Positions 42,293-54,388 of a DNA stretch of 64,000 nucleotides are shown one piece after another (positions within the stretch are counted from its first letter, which is position 1; each line of letters opens with the position of its first letter). Source of the DNA: Scolanthus callimorphus. Taxonomy: Eukaryota; Cnidaria; Anthozoa; Actiniaria; Edwardsiidae. Both the position numbers and the translations under genes were made by a program. The notes under the pieces are model-generated. The model searched no databases. It was not told where the DNA came from and was given only the letters and a program-made list of their open reading frames with translations. The stretch covers positions 551,001-615,000 of the forward strand of contig JAWWUD010000061.1 in assembly GCA_033964015.1 (NCBI GenBank). The letters run 5' to 3'.

Positions 42293-42476
42293 AAATAAAC
42301 CCCTTCTGGCGGCTGTAATATCGGCGGATAATGTCCAAGGATGAAAAATGGTACGAAAAATGAACAGTTGGCCGAGAAGCGAAGCTTCGAGGGCAACTGT
42401 GAAATTTTGAGGACCATTTTTCATCCGAGGACATTATCCGCCGATATTGCAGCAAGCCAAGAAGGGGTTTATTTAT
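42293..42476. mobile_element. MITE with ~57-bp inverted arms
   Basis: AAATAAACCCCTTCTGGC and TATCGGCGGATAATGTCC are inverted at the right end (GGACATTATCCGCCGATA, AGAAGGGGTTTATTT). Non-coding. Confidence 0.8.
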
Positions 42477-42479
42477 TTT

Positions 42480-43390
42480 ATATCCCAGCGACTTCACTCG
42501 AAAAACTCGAGAGAGAAAAAAACATTGTGAGCGTGCGAAAGCCATTAATCTGCAGTATGGCGCGAAAAGGCAAATCGTAAGCGGTGATTGGCTAAGATAT
42601 TTTTATTCGAGCTGTGATTGGTTGACACAAAAACTGTCAATCAAACCCTAACGTGGGGCTAGAAGAAATCAGAGCGAATTCACAAAACAAATTTACAACG
42701 CACAGTTGTAGTAACAGTTGTAAGTTGTAGTGCTTTCCCGAGTGCTTTTCTACAGAAATCTAGCCCAGATTTCAGGTTTTCAGGTCTAATTCCTTGCCGG
42801 ACTGTTAATTAATGGTTCTGCTGTGAACTGAAGTATAAATTACAGCCGGGAAATGCAGCAGAGTTGGACAAATTTAGCACTGCCGATCGAACTTGGAAGT
42901 CGGCTTGCTGGACTTCCAAGTTGAATTTTTGTTGAGCTGATTGCAAGTTGTTTTTGTATTTGCCAAGCTACGACAAAATGGTAAGTTTAAAAACAATTCT
43001 TTTATCGTCATTTTGCTCTTTTTTGTTTAGTTCTTTCATTTTTGTCGCGAATGTCAAACCGAATTAACTTGGATTGAAACAACAACAAAAAACAAACAAC
43101 TTTGTAAACCATTCAAAAAACATTCACGGACTGTTCAGTTGACTTTTTTGTGTTTTCCGGTGTCGCCTCAGCCACCAGTTTCCGTATTTCATCAACATTC
43201 GTAGACAAAAACCTTGGTTGCTTGTTTTTCATTATTTTTTAAACAGAAAATATCCAGTTTTTGCTTAAAACATTTCTCGCAGGACGGATATCACTTCCGA
43301 CGGACACTATCGTCTGATATCTGTCCGGTGAAAATGCACCACGTGATACGTTTCGACCAATGAGCGCGCGTTAAAATTGATCACTGGGAT
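42480..43390. other. Inserted stretch, possible captured 5' exon
   Basis: No coding family seen. At ~42978 the sequence CAAAATGGTAAGTTT places a start-like ATG directly before a good donor, as in a host gene's first exon. An 18-nt pair (ACTTGGAAGTCGGC / GGACTTCCAAGTTG) forms a small hairpin at 42890-42925. Confidence 0.3.
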
Positions 43391-43394
43391 ATTT

Positions 43395-43689
43395 AACAAT
43401 TAGACCTTGAGGCCGAATGTGCTATGATGAATAGACCATGAGGCCGAAGGCCGAATGGTCTATTGATATCATAGCACACGAGGACGAGAGGTCTAATTGT
43501 TTTAGTATAAATCAACTAGTTGGTCGGTTTTGGCAATGAATTCCATTATTTTATGTTGAAAAAATCAGGTTTTCTTGCAAAGAAAGGTGGTGGTTTTGCC
43601 AGGCACGGTCTATCACTAATAGACCATTAGTAGCTCAGCCAATCAGAATGCAGGATTTGTAATAGACCATTATTTGGTTTATACTAAAA
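43395..43689. mobile_element. Two-hairpin MITE, copy A1
   Basis: Hairpin 1 runs AACAATTAGACCT...AGGTCTAATTGTT with nested TGCTATGAT/ATCATAGCA and GACCATGAGGCC/GGCCGAATGGTC. Then TTTTAGTATAAATCAA pairs with TTTGGTTTATACTAA at the end; between them is AGCCAATCAGAATGCAGG. It is ~95% similar to 61012-61303 by eye. Confidence 0.85.
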
Positions 43690-43815
43690 CATGATATATC
43701 ACTCTCTCTAAGGCCCTAGGAAGAAAATTGACCTCATTACATATTCTGATAAGAAGAAAATTGACTTCATTAAATATTTTGATAACATCATGATATATCA
43801 CTCTCTCAAAGCCCT
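43690..43815. repeat. ~66-bp satellite, block 5
   Basis: About two units, the second starting within GAAGAAAATTGAC, ending at CAAAGCCCTA. Confidence 0.85.
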
Positions 43816-44229
43816 AAATACAAGAAATATATAAGAAAATATCATGATATTTTTCATTTTATTTAATGCCTTCTTGTGTTGGTCGTTCACAAGTTTTTAT
43901 AAAAATCGTGCGGCTGGTTTAGTTTGACTTTCGCTTCGTTTCCTCCCTAGTAGTTTTGTTTTTACTTTTGCCATACAATAAACAACTTACTAAAACCTCG
44001 TTTGCTCGGCTTCGCGCGCAAACCTCGCGCTCGGTTAGTAAGTAGTAGTTAATATCACCATTACTAGAAGTAATCAAAGATTAGTAAGGTGCATTCGAGT
44101 GCTATCAATTGTGCGTTAGGTCGCCAAAGTCGCCAAAACGGAAATGAAATACATATTTTTGACCAAAGAGATTGGTCAGTCGGTCAGGCTTTTCAGTTCG
44201 TAGCGGAGCTCCCGCCCCATAGCTACATG

Positions 44230-44907
44230 CAGGAGAAAAAGGAACAAAACAAAAGTGTATATGCATCGACCGATTCTGTGATGGACTTCCGGTTTCCGTG
44301 TGTCCGTCGTCGCACAGGCAGCCCACCAGTTTTGAGCGGGAAAATGAGCACGCGCGCGCTTGAATTTAGTTAGCGATTTTTATTTGTAGGGATGTTTAGA
44401 GATTTTGTTATTTCGTGTTTGAATTTTCGACAAGTGAAGGAAAAATATTTTCTTGTCTTTCATCAAAAACTGAAACGTTTCTAAAGCAAGCTGTCAAATC
44501 AAGGTATTTTAGACTAAAAGTCTACAGCAATGAAGCGGAGACAGATAATATGTCGATGAACACGGTTGTTTCACAAGGGAAAAGAAGAGCGAGGGACGGA
44601 GAATGGAAGAGAAATACAGCAGGGAATGACATGTCGGAAGACAAATGCAACCGCTTGATCGAGAGAGAACGGGAAATTAATGTTCTCAACAAGAAGATGG
44701 GGGTAGCCCTAGCCAAATGTCGAAACCTGAAGATGATTTAAAAAGGCAGAGACGAAAACTAACGAAAAAAGCGTCTAGAACATGTCTCGGAGTCTCAGAA
44801 GGAAAGATAGAAGGACAGCGCCAGATAATCGGAGAGGGAAGGTCAAAACTCGGAAGACTGTCGTCGTGCCGTGAAGTGAAAAGAAGAAAAAAAAACATTC
44901 TCAAGGT
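44230..44907 (+). pseudogene. Arg/Glu-rich repeat protein, copy 2 (decayed)
   Basis: Opens with MQEKKEQNKSVYAS at 44230, matching copy 1 at 5270, followed by MDFRFPCVRRR. After stops it continues in other frames with HQKLKRF, KEERGTENG and KDRRTAP-like charged segments. It ends at the same donor CTCAAG|GTAGGT (~44905). Upstream CATAGCTACATGCAGGAG and GTAGCGGAGCTCCC match the copy-1 leader, but without the long GC stem. Two copies in opposite orientation 39 kb apart mark it as a dispersed multicopy element. Confidence 0.5.
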
Positions 44908-44929
44908 AGGTCCTCGCCACGTTTAAATT

Positions 44930-46569
44930 TGACCGTAGTTTTAGCTTTAAAAGTTTTACCCTTTCAAAAGTATAAAAGTGACATTCGACAACTATCGCAA
45001 ATTTTTCATTCACGTTTTTTCGCGCCCCGGCGGCTCGCTAGCTACTTGGAAAATGACGGGAAGTTCATTGTGTTTACTGTTTATTTGAGGATACCAAGTG
45101 AAATACCATCGCATTTTTAAGTGATTTTCAATTTGACAACGATTCTACAGTACTTCCGTTGCCATAGCTATGTGGTATTTAAAGTTTGGGAGAATTTATG
45201 ATTTAAGCTTATTTGCTTGCGAAGGCAGCCATCTTGAATTGAACGTGGTCGAACTTTGTAAAAACACTATGCAATGCAATCTCCAAACGCATCTTGCAGG
45301 TTCCCAAGATATTTTTCTGGTTTGATAGGGTGTGCTTCACGGTGTATTCTATAAAACAGGCAAGTGGATATTTTAATCATTAGATTACTTTGTTTACTGT
45401 CGGAAGGCACGAACATTTTGAAATACATCTTGGGGATACCAAATTAAAATACCGTGTGAAAGTATCCATATCCTCAGTAATGCAAAGACTTTTTCTAAGT
45501 GAAAAATAGACAAACAAACAACCTAGTAAGGTAATCCATTTGAAAATCGTGTAACAATTGTAAAAAAAATCATAGTGTAGACTTCTTTCATACTGTTTTT
45601 GATAGTTTCTAAAAGAATTCTTTTCTTACAACACCAAACAATCGAAAATGAATCCTGAAATTTGTCCAGACCCATACAATTTATATAGGTTGACAAGCAT
45701 GAAATGAAATGACCACCAACAGCCAGCACCATTCCTTCACAACTTTGAAAAATTATTTCTTAGGTTTCGCCAATTCTTTATTTTATCCAGAACTCTAAAA
45801 AAAGTGCTACAAACAAGGAAATTGGTTTTGTAATACTCCATCTAAGTTTCCACTTTGTGACCAAAAATTACTCGATTTCTTGGAGAATTTCCTCTTAATC
45901 ACTTCTTCCCCTTTACATGAAGCAGATTAAAATGCTTTTGCCATTGTTGGGCAACAGAGGCAATCTGTGTACCTCCCTCTAGGGTGATCAAACAGAAACA
46001 TGGTAAGAGGGAGTGATAAAAATGCAACCTATTGTCAATGCACTCTTTTCAAAGTGGCGAATCTGAAAGACTGAATGTTATTCATCCATGATTTTATGTT
46101 TTGATCATTTTTATGGCTTAAGGGACTTCAGTATGTTCTGTTACTAAAATGTATAATGATATCCATGCCATATGCGTTGGTAAATTAGACTGGAAAAGAG
46201 AAGATCAATGTTCTAACTTTCATCAGGCTTATCAGTGACACCTATTCTCTTTCAATTTCAGTGATAAAGCAGCAGCCAGGGAGATGGCTCTTGGACATAA
46301 GGCAAACACTAAATTAACTTGATATTAACATAAGTATTACACGGATTGCAGAACAGATTTTGAAGTAAGGGGTTGGGGAGCAATAAGACAGAAAAGTTGA
46401 AAATCTGCTGAAAATTAAAGGGGCTGCTTGAAGCCCCCCATCCCTCTTCTGTGCATGTGTTATGATTACTAAATACTTGTCAAGACAGAATCAATTTAAT
46501 GCATTTGCAGTGCTATTATTATTATTTTGAAATTTTGAAGGATAAACAATGCTGTCAGAAGGTACTTGC
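44930..46569. other. AT-rich, no gene recognised
   Basis: No hallmark coding or repeat structure seen. The first part probably belongs to the intron of the Arg/Glu-rich element. Confidence 0.35.
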
Positions 46570-46572
46570 TAA

Positions 46573-46703
46573 AGGCTGGTTTCCATATAGTCGTATCTGT
46601 CTCATCAGTCGACCCTGAAACAATGGAAATCGGAATTATTATTTTGTTTCACGGTTGACTGATGAGACAGATACGACAGATAAGACTATATGGAAACCAG
46701 CCT
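46573..46703. mobile_element. 131-bp MITE, TAA duplication (Harbinger-like)
   Basis: AGGCTGGTTTCCATATAGTC and its complement form the ends; TAA flanks at 46570-46572 and 46704-46706. Inner arms CTGTCTCATCAGTC / GACTGATGAGACAG also pair. A 3-bp T-A-A duplication fits PIF/Harbinger. A related copy lies near 63575-63655. Confidence 0.8.
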
Positions 46704-47340
46704 TAAGGGAGTGTTCATTATTTATGTTTTTTGTTGTTGTTGTTGTCTTTTTTTTGTTTTTTGTTTTTTTTGGGGGGGGGGATCAGTGTTCCGTGCAACT
46801 CCACTTTCATTTTCTGTTTAGCCCCTCCTTTGGCAGTAGCAATTTTTTTTTACCCCCCCCCCCCCCCCCCACCAGGAGGAGGCAACCCCCCTCCCCCCGC
46901 CTTATGATATCATCAATAATAAGCACTTCCTTACAGTGGTTTCTCTCCCTCGCTTGTTGTCGGCCTAAGAGAGGAGGAAACCACTGCTTGCAGGGTACCC
47001 CCATCTGCAGGGCCGACTTCAAAAGGTACAACCCCCCGGGGGACTTCCTATATTCGAAAGCTAGGGTTGACCCTCATATTTTTAGGAGTTAAAATCGGCA
47101 ATCTGATATTTTCTAGGGGTTCTAAAATAAAAAACGGTATGGTTAGAAAAAATACTGCTATTTTTTTAGGGGCTTCTCACACAAATAAGGTACATAGGTA
47201 CAAAATAATATTTGAAAGAAGGATCTAGTGTATTTGAAACTCCAGAGGATCATTTGATGTATATCAAATAAACGGCCAGACTAACATTTAATCTGTCAAC
47301 ATTGCTGGTATTTTTTAGGGTATTTCCAGACTGAGGGGTA

Positions 47341-48745
47341 CAGTTGAAGCTCTCTGTGCGACCGCTCTCGTAAGCGACCAGCTCCCATAACGACCAATTT
47401 CCCGAAAATGTCACATAAACTCTGTTATTAAAAGCTCTCGTAAGCGACCGCCTTATCGATGCGACCAGCTCCGTTAGCGACCACAATTTCAAATCACCAA
47501 CAGAGATTTTCTATTGTTTTTAAGCTCTCGTAGTCGACCACAGTATTTTTTGTCTTTAAAACATCAGTCATCACCTCATAAATATTTAAACTGATACAAG
47601 CTGCACCGGTGAAATGCTATTTTCTATGTACATATTTGCGGTTATCTATTCTTAATTAAAGTCGGGAGATAAATCAAACTATTTTAAGCATTAGTATCAC
47701 TGATACTTTCTAGATTTATTGTACTAAGCTCTCGTAAGCGACCAACACCTATTCTTCAAGTAGGAAGCCGCTTGGTGGTCGCGTACGAGAGCCGTTCTCG
47801 TAACCGACCAGGGGCCCGTTTCTCAAAACGCCCGGTAATTAACGGGCCCGTAAAACTTATCGGGAGAGTTTCCGGGGAAGTTTATCGGGTACGAGCGAGC
47901 GTTTCTCAAAGCTCCCGGTAACCTCCCGATAGTTATCGGGGCCCCGGAATCAAATTTATAATTTCCGGATATTACAAATAACTTACCCCAAAAATCAATG
48001 AATTAACGAAAAACTCAGCAATTTGTCGACACTAGATTACAAAGTGTACCGCTAAGTTTGTATTTCCAGCGAAAAAAGTAAAGAAATCAGCTAAAATGTA
48101 CGAAAACAAGAGCAATTTGTAGTGCAATTGTGCACTGAGATTGAACATTTGTTTACATTCTTGCAATCAACACGTCAAACTGATTGACAGCTAAGCTGTC
48201 AAACAAATCGTTTTGATTGGTTGAAAAGCGAGATGGTCGCATCTGATTGGCTAAAACTCTCCCGGTTTATCGGAATGGCGGGAAAAACAATCCCGGTAAG
48301 TTTACGGGAAACCTTGGAACTGCAAAGCGAGAACTTTTCGAGGCAAAACGAGACAGGCCAGAAAATGGTTAGTTTTGAAGGAAAAAGAGGTAAGTTTTCG
48401 GTAATTTTAACTTGGCAGGGTCTAGTTGAATAACTAAGCTTTACCTAGAGTGAAAAATTTCAGGAAAACAAATCAATTTTCGACCTTATTTTAAGACTTC
48501 AAAATGCTTCCCGGTAATTAACGGGAGGTCAAGAGCTCCCGTAAAAAATCGGCCGATTTAACGGGAACTTTTACGATTTCGCAAATAACGGGAGTTTTGA
48601 GAAACAGTCAAAATATATCGGGAGGTGTTAACGGGTAGGTTTACGGGTCCGATAAGTTACCGGGCGTTTTGAGAAACGGGCCCCAGCTCCGTTAACGACC
48701 GCAATTTTCAGTTCCTGAGGTGGTCGCTTACGAGAGCTTCGACTG
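47341..48745. mobile_element. Pogo/Tigger-like MITE (TA duplication)
   Basis: The ends are CAGTTGAAGCTCTC and GAGAGCTTCGACTG, flanked by TA at 47339-47340 and 48746-48747. The body repeats CTCGTAAGCGACCA-type words. The CAGT(C/T)GAA... end resembles the Tc1/mariner pogo group. It is inserted in the G-tract element within GGGGTATTTTTTAGG. Confidence 0.75.
47812..48683. mobile_element. Harbinger-like MITE (CAG duplication) nested in the pogo-like MITE
   Basis: The ends are GGGCCCGTTTCTCAAAACGC and its complement; CAG flanks at 47809-47811 and 48684-48686 rejoin to CGACCAGCTCCGTT. The body is rich in CCCGGTAA / TTACCGGG and GATAAGTT words. A 3-bp duplication with GGGCCCG ends fits PIF/Harbinger. 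Confidence 0.8.
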
Positions 48746-49329
48746 TATTTTTTAGGATGGAAATTTTTTTCCAACCAGCTACTTTTTAGGGTCAAAATTC
48801 GAGTTTCCTGACATCCCTAGCATTTTAGCCTTAGAGTCCCCCCTCAACCCAACGGATCCACTGTGATTTCCCTCTCCTCACATTGGTATATGTTATGTTC
48901 CAAGTCCTTCAAGAAAACTATGTATCATGAATTCAATAATATATGAGTATTGTTATAACCAAGGTAGTTTTAAATGGACAATTAATTCATGGAAAGCAAC
49001 ATGTACATGTAAAAGTGTGGTGTGACCCCCCTGAAATGCTCACAAATGAGAATGGTCCTCCTCTTACGGTGCTTTAGATCAAGGATGCCCCTCCCCTCTG
49101 AGGCCTCAGCCCATCCCTCCCCCAGAAAAAAAATGTTCTTTTTCAGTGGAATTTCAATAAATTTACAAAGAAGGTATGAGTAGAAAGACCAAAATTGGCA
49201 GCCACCTATTCTCTGCTCATAACATGGTTGGTATTTGTATTTTCTGGAATGACACATTTTATTAAAAATACACTGCTCATATAATGCACATATATTGTGA
49301 TTTCAAAAAAAAATCATGACAAATAATTC

Positions 49330-49520
49330 CTTTATTTCTTTATTGCACTTGTTCTTTGTTAGAACCATTCCATTGGGAAGGGTTAGTACCCTATTTTTTT
49401 CTGAAAGAGGTTCTTTATCTTACTTCCACAGGCCATGCCTATTTTTTTTTTTTTGGTTCATCAACACAGAAAAATATGTAACCGGGAGCTCCGCTTTTAG
49501 CCAGTGGCTAAATCTATATT
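49330..49520. repeat. Dispersed repeat sharing the 3' end of the 28.7-30.0 kb insert
   Basis: It shares TTTATTGCACTT, CATTCCATT, GGGAGCTCCGCTTTTAGCC and GTGGCTAAATCTATAT with 29670-29959, in the same orientation. Both copies end at the same place. Confidence 0.75.
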
Positions 49521-49903
49521 AGAAATTATAACACGGCTACACAAACTACTGATGTTCTGATAGTAAATACTGCCAAACATATTTGACAGCTAAATGTCGA
49601 ATCAATAGCTAAAGATACGCTTACCTTGGACATGCCCAATATCGGAAAATGTCCGTCTAAATCTGAGTGAAGCCAAGCACTTCGGATACAATATGAGCCT
49701 GCAATATTTTTAGCATAGTACGCGCGAAAGAATTTACCCTATCCGGTCTACCTGTGGTTAAGCACCAGCAAGTCTCAGCATGATCCGGTTTACCTGTGGT
49801 TAAACATCAAGTCGAGGCTGGGCCGACCGAAAATCACAAAAAAAAACAGCATCCAGCGAAAACGACACGATTAGTAGGCATTCTCCTTCGTCGAATGCAA
49901 TAA

Positions 49904-50250
49904 GTGACAAATAGCAGATTTTTCGTAATTAGGAGGGCTTTGTTTGCCCAAATGGTGCAGCAATATGAGGATATAAAGTTTGTGTGGGATGTTAGTTGCA
50001 GATTAGTTTCAGAGTTTGATATGTGTATGTTGCTAGTTGTGCAGAGCTTGGTTGACCGACTTGGAAGTCTTGCGCCATACACAAGAGCTAAGCTGTTGCT
50101 ACAGTTGTTGAGCATCGGTTGGGGTGAGCCGCTTCGCGAAGAAGGGAAATCACAGTGGATCCGTTGGGTTGAGGATCTACCAAAGCGCAGCAAGATTCGT
50201 ATGAACTGTGTTGCTTCAAACCAAAGGGGTTCGGGACTGTGAAAGATGTA
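49904..50250 (+). pseudogene. BEL/Pao retrotransposon pol fragment
   Basis: The frame contains LVDRLGSLAPYT, AKLLLQLL, GWGEPL and WIRWVEDLPKRSKIRMNC. In the third frame FKPKGFGTVKDV follows. This is the stretch between reverse transcriptase and RNase H of BEL/Pao elements. Frame changes show a relic. A second piece of the same gene lies at 51312-51560. Confidence 0.65.
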
Positions 50251-50269
50251 TGCTACAATGACAATTATG

Positions 50270-51290
50270 AGGGTTTCTGTGCCAAGCCTTGCATACTTTC
50301 ATGCCCGGTAGACTATCCGGTTGGAGCAGCATTTCTCCTTCATTGGCTGGGCAAATGGGCCCGGGCCGTGTTCCAAACAACTACCCATGGATTGACCCAA
50401 GACTACGGACGATCATTTGAATTAAGCCATGATTACACCGACTTTTCGAGCGGCCTCACTCCTCAAGACACGAGTAGAGTTGATGTAACACAGTCAAGAT
50501 CCAATGAAGCCCCTTGCTAACTCATCACATCCACACGTACGAGACTGACATTAAAACTTTGCTATTATTTTCGAGCTCACGCATCTACGACCCCCACGGG
50601 ACTCGATGATTAAACGGAGCCGCCATTTTTACGTTCTTTTCTTCATCCGGCATTGACTCTTAAAAAAAAAAAACTTCGAAAAACTTTTGAAGTCTACTCA
50701 CAAGAGAGAGAAAACTCTCATTATTCGGATAACAATTAAAGAAAGAAAAACTTATACTAAGATGTTCAATATATGTTTTATAATTAGCACTAAAAGTACC
50801 ATTTAATTGACTTTAATAACTTTCTCTTTTAGAGCTATTATTCCACGCCTTAAATCAAAAGTTCGATAGTACTTGTAAATCGCACTTGAGTTTCGATATT
50901 TCCTTAAACAGAAAGATTCTTCAACTTCCAACTTATTTACTCCATATGTTATTCATGAAATACGTTTTGTAACATTTAAGATTTACAGGTTTACAGATTT
51001 TGCCTTATTAATATACAGTACCTTTATTACTTGTTTTTAAAAAGAGTTTGGGCAATCAATTTAAACCAAACACATCTAGTTTTAAATCTTTTACTAATCC
51101 GGCCAAAGATGCGGGATTCGTGGAGCCAAAGATATACTTCCAAAAGAAACCGCCTTCGGGATGACATTTTGTACGTGTGCAATGATAGTACACCTGTAAA
51201 CCTTAATCACTTAGAACATGCATATAAACCAAGCCTGTAACATTGCTTAGCAGAGAGATGTGCTCGCAGACTACAGAGTGCAGTGCTTAG
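50270..51290. other. Spacer between BEL/Pao fragments
   Basis: An open frame at 50239-50520 is not recognised. From 50521 the DNA is AT-rich. It probably represents an insertion into, or rearrangement of, the retroelement. Confidence 0.35.
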
Positions 51291-51311
51291 TTCAGTTCAG
51301 CTATCAAACTG

Positions 51312-51560
51312 TTGAACACACTCTTCTCTACCTTGAGTAGTCCCGCTCCGCTGGCTCTCAGGGCCTTACTCGTAGAGGCAGAGTGGCCAGAGCAAATTAT
51401 AGTCCCAGTTCTAGAAGATAACAACCCTGTGGTAAGAAAAGAGCTACAGGTCTATACTACCATTAGTAACAGTGATGTCATGAAAGAGATACTATCGAAA
51501 ACCGTTCTAGTTGGTTGAAACTCAAGTGGGCGAGTTGCTTGGCTGATCGTCACAAAGCAG
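51312..51560 (+). pseudogene. BEL/Pao fragment between RNase H and integrase
   Basis: Reads EAEWPEQIIVPVLEDNNP, RKELQVYTTISNSD and then NSSGRVAWLIVTKQ after a stop. These follow the order seen in BEL/Pao polyproteins (EWP, EDDPEVK, W...AWL). Confidence 0.5.
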
Positions 51561-51579
51561 TAGTTACCCTTTAGACAGG

Positions 51580-51760
51580 ATGCAGACCACCTGTGGCCGT
51601 GCGGTAGTGCTGTTCCCAGCACTGACGCTACTCATCAATCGAGAGAAAACAGAACTCATGTTGTTTGGTGTTCCTGAAAACATTTTCCGACTGAAGTCTC
51701 TCTTGACTTCCCCCCGTGAAAAGTTTATACCCCCAATGTCCTGCGAAGGCCTGGGCATTA
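51580..51760 (+). pseudogene. LINE reverse transcriptase fragment
   Basis: The frame reads LLINREKTELMLFGVP and IPPMSCEGLGI, like the post-YADD segment of Jockey/CR1-type reverse transcriptases (N-x-x-K-T-E-x-M-L-F-G, then LGV). Only ~60 codons remain. Confidence 0.55.
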
Positions 51761-51769
51761 GATCCCAGC

Positions 51770-54385
51770 TTGAAAGAAAGGCAAAAAAAAAAAAAAACGA
51801 AAAGAGTTCGCAGTAGCACTGGCCTGTAGCAGCCTGCCAATTTTTTTAAGGAAGGAATACACTCGCAGTTGGTGTAAGAAGGTGACAAAAATATTGTACC
51901 AAGATCATTCACATTACATTGCAAACTTCTGTGGGACTGTTTTCAATATCTTGTAAAAAAAACAATTTCTAATAACAACAAACACTGAAAACGAATTTTT
52001 AAGTTCTAACAAAATGGCAATAGACTGAAATTGACAACAAATGTTTTCCTGTGTTTCCACTATTTGTTTAAACTTTGAAATATATTTTTTATAGGCTCCA
52101 ATGGGAATTTATTATTGGTGTTACTACAGGTAATGAGTAACAACTATAACTTTTAGAAAATGCAAACAGAATTTGAATATCCCTAGTATTACTCTGTTAC
52201 ACGATTTCTGTCCACCAAAGCCTGAAATTGCTCCAAATGGATATTGCAAAATTACATATTCATTTTCATTGGTATAAATAATATATCATTCTGAATCGCA
52301 TTAGTGAAATTACACCAGGTGCCTGCCAAGCAATTATCCTGAATTTTGCTCAGCATCCGTAGTCATTTCCAAAGCCCAGTCATAATAGCATCCACATGGT
52401 ACGGACATGCTACTGGAGGAGAACTTTGTGGCATAACAAACTCAGGATACCCTCAATATTCTAAATGATATTTTCCACCTTGAATACGTTGATTAATGAA
52501 AAGGATATTACAAATGGCAAATCTAAGTTGTTTACAGTCATACAAAGAGTGGTTTATAATTTACGAAATTTCCCATGTTGTTGCCGCAGGTCTAGAAGCA
52601 AAGGCTCAGATCGCGCTTCATAGTTCCTCGATCATTTTCTTGCTATTTGTGTGTTGGGGGCTAACTACGAAACCTTTATGACTATCATCACTTTTACACC
52701 GACAAAAAGTGATACGTTTGATTAATCTAAATAAAACTCTAGAGAGGGCTGTTTGAACTCTGGCAATCTGTTGATTGGGTAAAGCTTGTCATTCTCGGCA
52801 GGTGTGTCTACACAAATGCAGATTAGATTATAAAACTAGGACTTCTTGAACTGCCAAAAATTGTTTAAGAGTAAATAAGCTAAGGATGGTAATGAATTTA
52901 AACTTCATTTTTCTTAAATGACATAACGCTTTAGGCTCTAATTCTGAAATGAAATCGCAACGAATGAAATTGTGACTAGGAAGAATCTCTTTGCTGATCT
53001 CAAGCCTGGACTAGAGCATATCAACATAGAGTAGCGAGGGTTGTCATTTATGCTTGCATCGTCTGTAGGATTGGGCTGCCAAGAGCTCAGGTAAGATCTT
53101 GTTTACTGTAGGTCATGTCACCGTGATGTTGTCATGTCAGAAAGCCTTTCAGGCAGCGCATCGCACTACGGGAACTTCCATTCGTAAAAGAAACTAAAGA
53201 AGGATTCAGACAAGAAGGATACAGAAAACCAAAAAAAGGAAATCCGCTGCATTAGCCTTATCTGACACATGTCATCGTAAGAGGGAGAATTAGTGATGAA
53301 CTCAGAGAAATGTAAGAAATGACCCAACCTTCTTACAAAGGCTGCACGAAAATCATACAGCTACACAAGGATTAAACTACTGAAGTAGATGATCTGAACG
53401 GCTATTGAAAATCAATTAAATTTAACTATTAAGTAATTTCCCTTGTGTTAATGAAAACACTTCAAGCGATTCTGTTGCTTTCAAAATATTCTGAAAACAC
53501 TGAATACAATTGTAGAAACAGGTGTAAAACCATATTTTTACAAGTCCGTCATTCCCGTTGCATGTGTACATACAAAGTCACGATAATTTTTTTTTATTAT
53601 ATAATTTTGTTTTTACCAGATTTATTGGACTACTTTAACAAAAGAAAACAAAAGCACTAATAAATAAAAGGTTTCAATAAGGTTTCATCAAGAAAGGGGC
53701 CTGAAAAGTAGAGGTTCTGCAGTGTGCGGGCTTCAAATAAAACTTATGTGGGATTCTGGGTCCTAGACCGGCGATGCGTGACAAAGGTTACGGTTACATA
53801 TGTACTTATACAGGTAATTACAAGTTGTTGGTTTAGACTTTCACTCAACAAAACATGGACTACCATTGGTTGATTTGTTGTCACGTGACATTTGTCGTCC
53901 GGCTGGGATATAGGATCGCACTTGGCACATGTCGACGTACCGATAAAAATAGAGGGAAGCGAGACAAAATGAGTCGCGAACGAGTTTTAACCGCGCGACG
54001 ACAAGAGTGAAGTCTAGGAAAATATTTCAAGGCGAATCAACATTGCAAGAGACAACGACATCTATTTATCAAGCTAAAAGCTAGAATAATTCCAAACTAA
54101 ACCAAGTACAGCAGTTCTAGTGGGAAGTGATCATTCAGAAATTGCATAACGGATCCGCTTAAAATCATTTGACATGCCATCACATGTAGGATCGTATCAA
54201 ACATCTCCTTGCATCACCGAAGAATCTTCAGAAATACGAAAACTTCTGCTGAATTTGTTTTGAATCTAACATACCACAGCAACAAAATGAGAAAATTAAG
54301 CTGTTTTCTTATTATTATTCGATCGAAGACTCGCTCGCGCTATGACACGAAAACTCGTGAATCAACTTTCTATTACTTTATCGGC
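51770..54385. other. AT-rich, nothing recognised
   Basis: No coding family, repeat array or clear inverted repeat seen. Near 53930-54010 a run of CG-bearing words gives a promoter-like look, without other support. Confidence 0.35.
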
Positions 54386-54388
54386 GCA

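Larger units (their letters stand above)
47035..48842. mobile_element. hAT-like G-tract element, copy 3, split by nested elements
   Basis: It begins CCCCGGGGGACTTCC and ends TTAGAGTCCCCCC. Phrases ATATTTTTAGGAG and TATTTTTTAGGG lie on both sides of the nested insertion. Candidate duplications ACAACCCC / TCAACCCA match at six of eight bases. Confidence 0.6.

Noticed and set aside
46655..46680. CTGATGAGACAG as a hammerhead ribozyme core
   Set aside because: The word is part of a MITE inverted arm, and the required GAAA and stem arrangement is absent.
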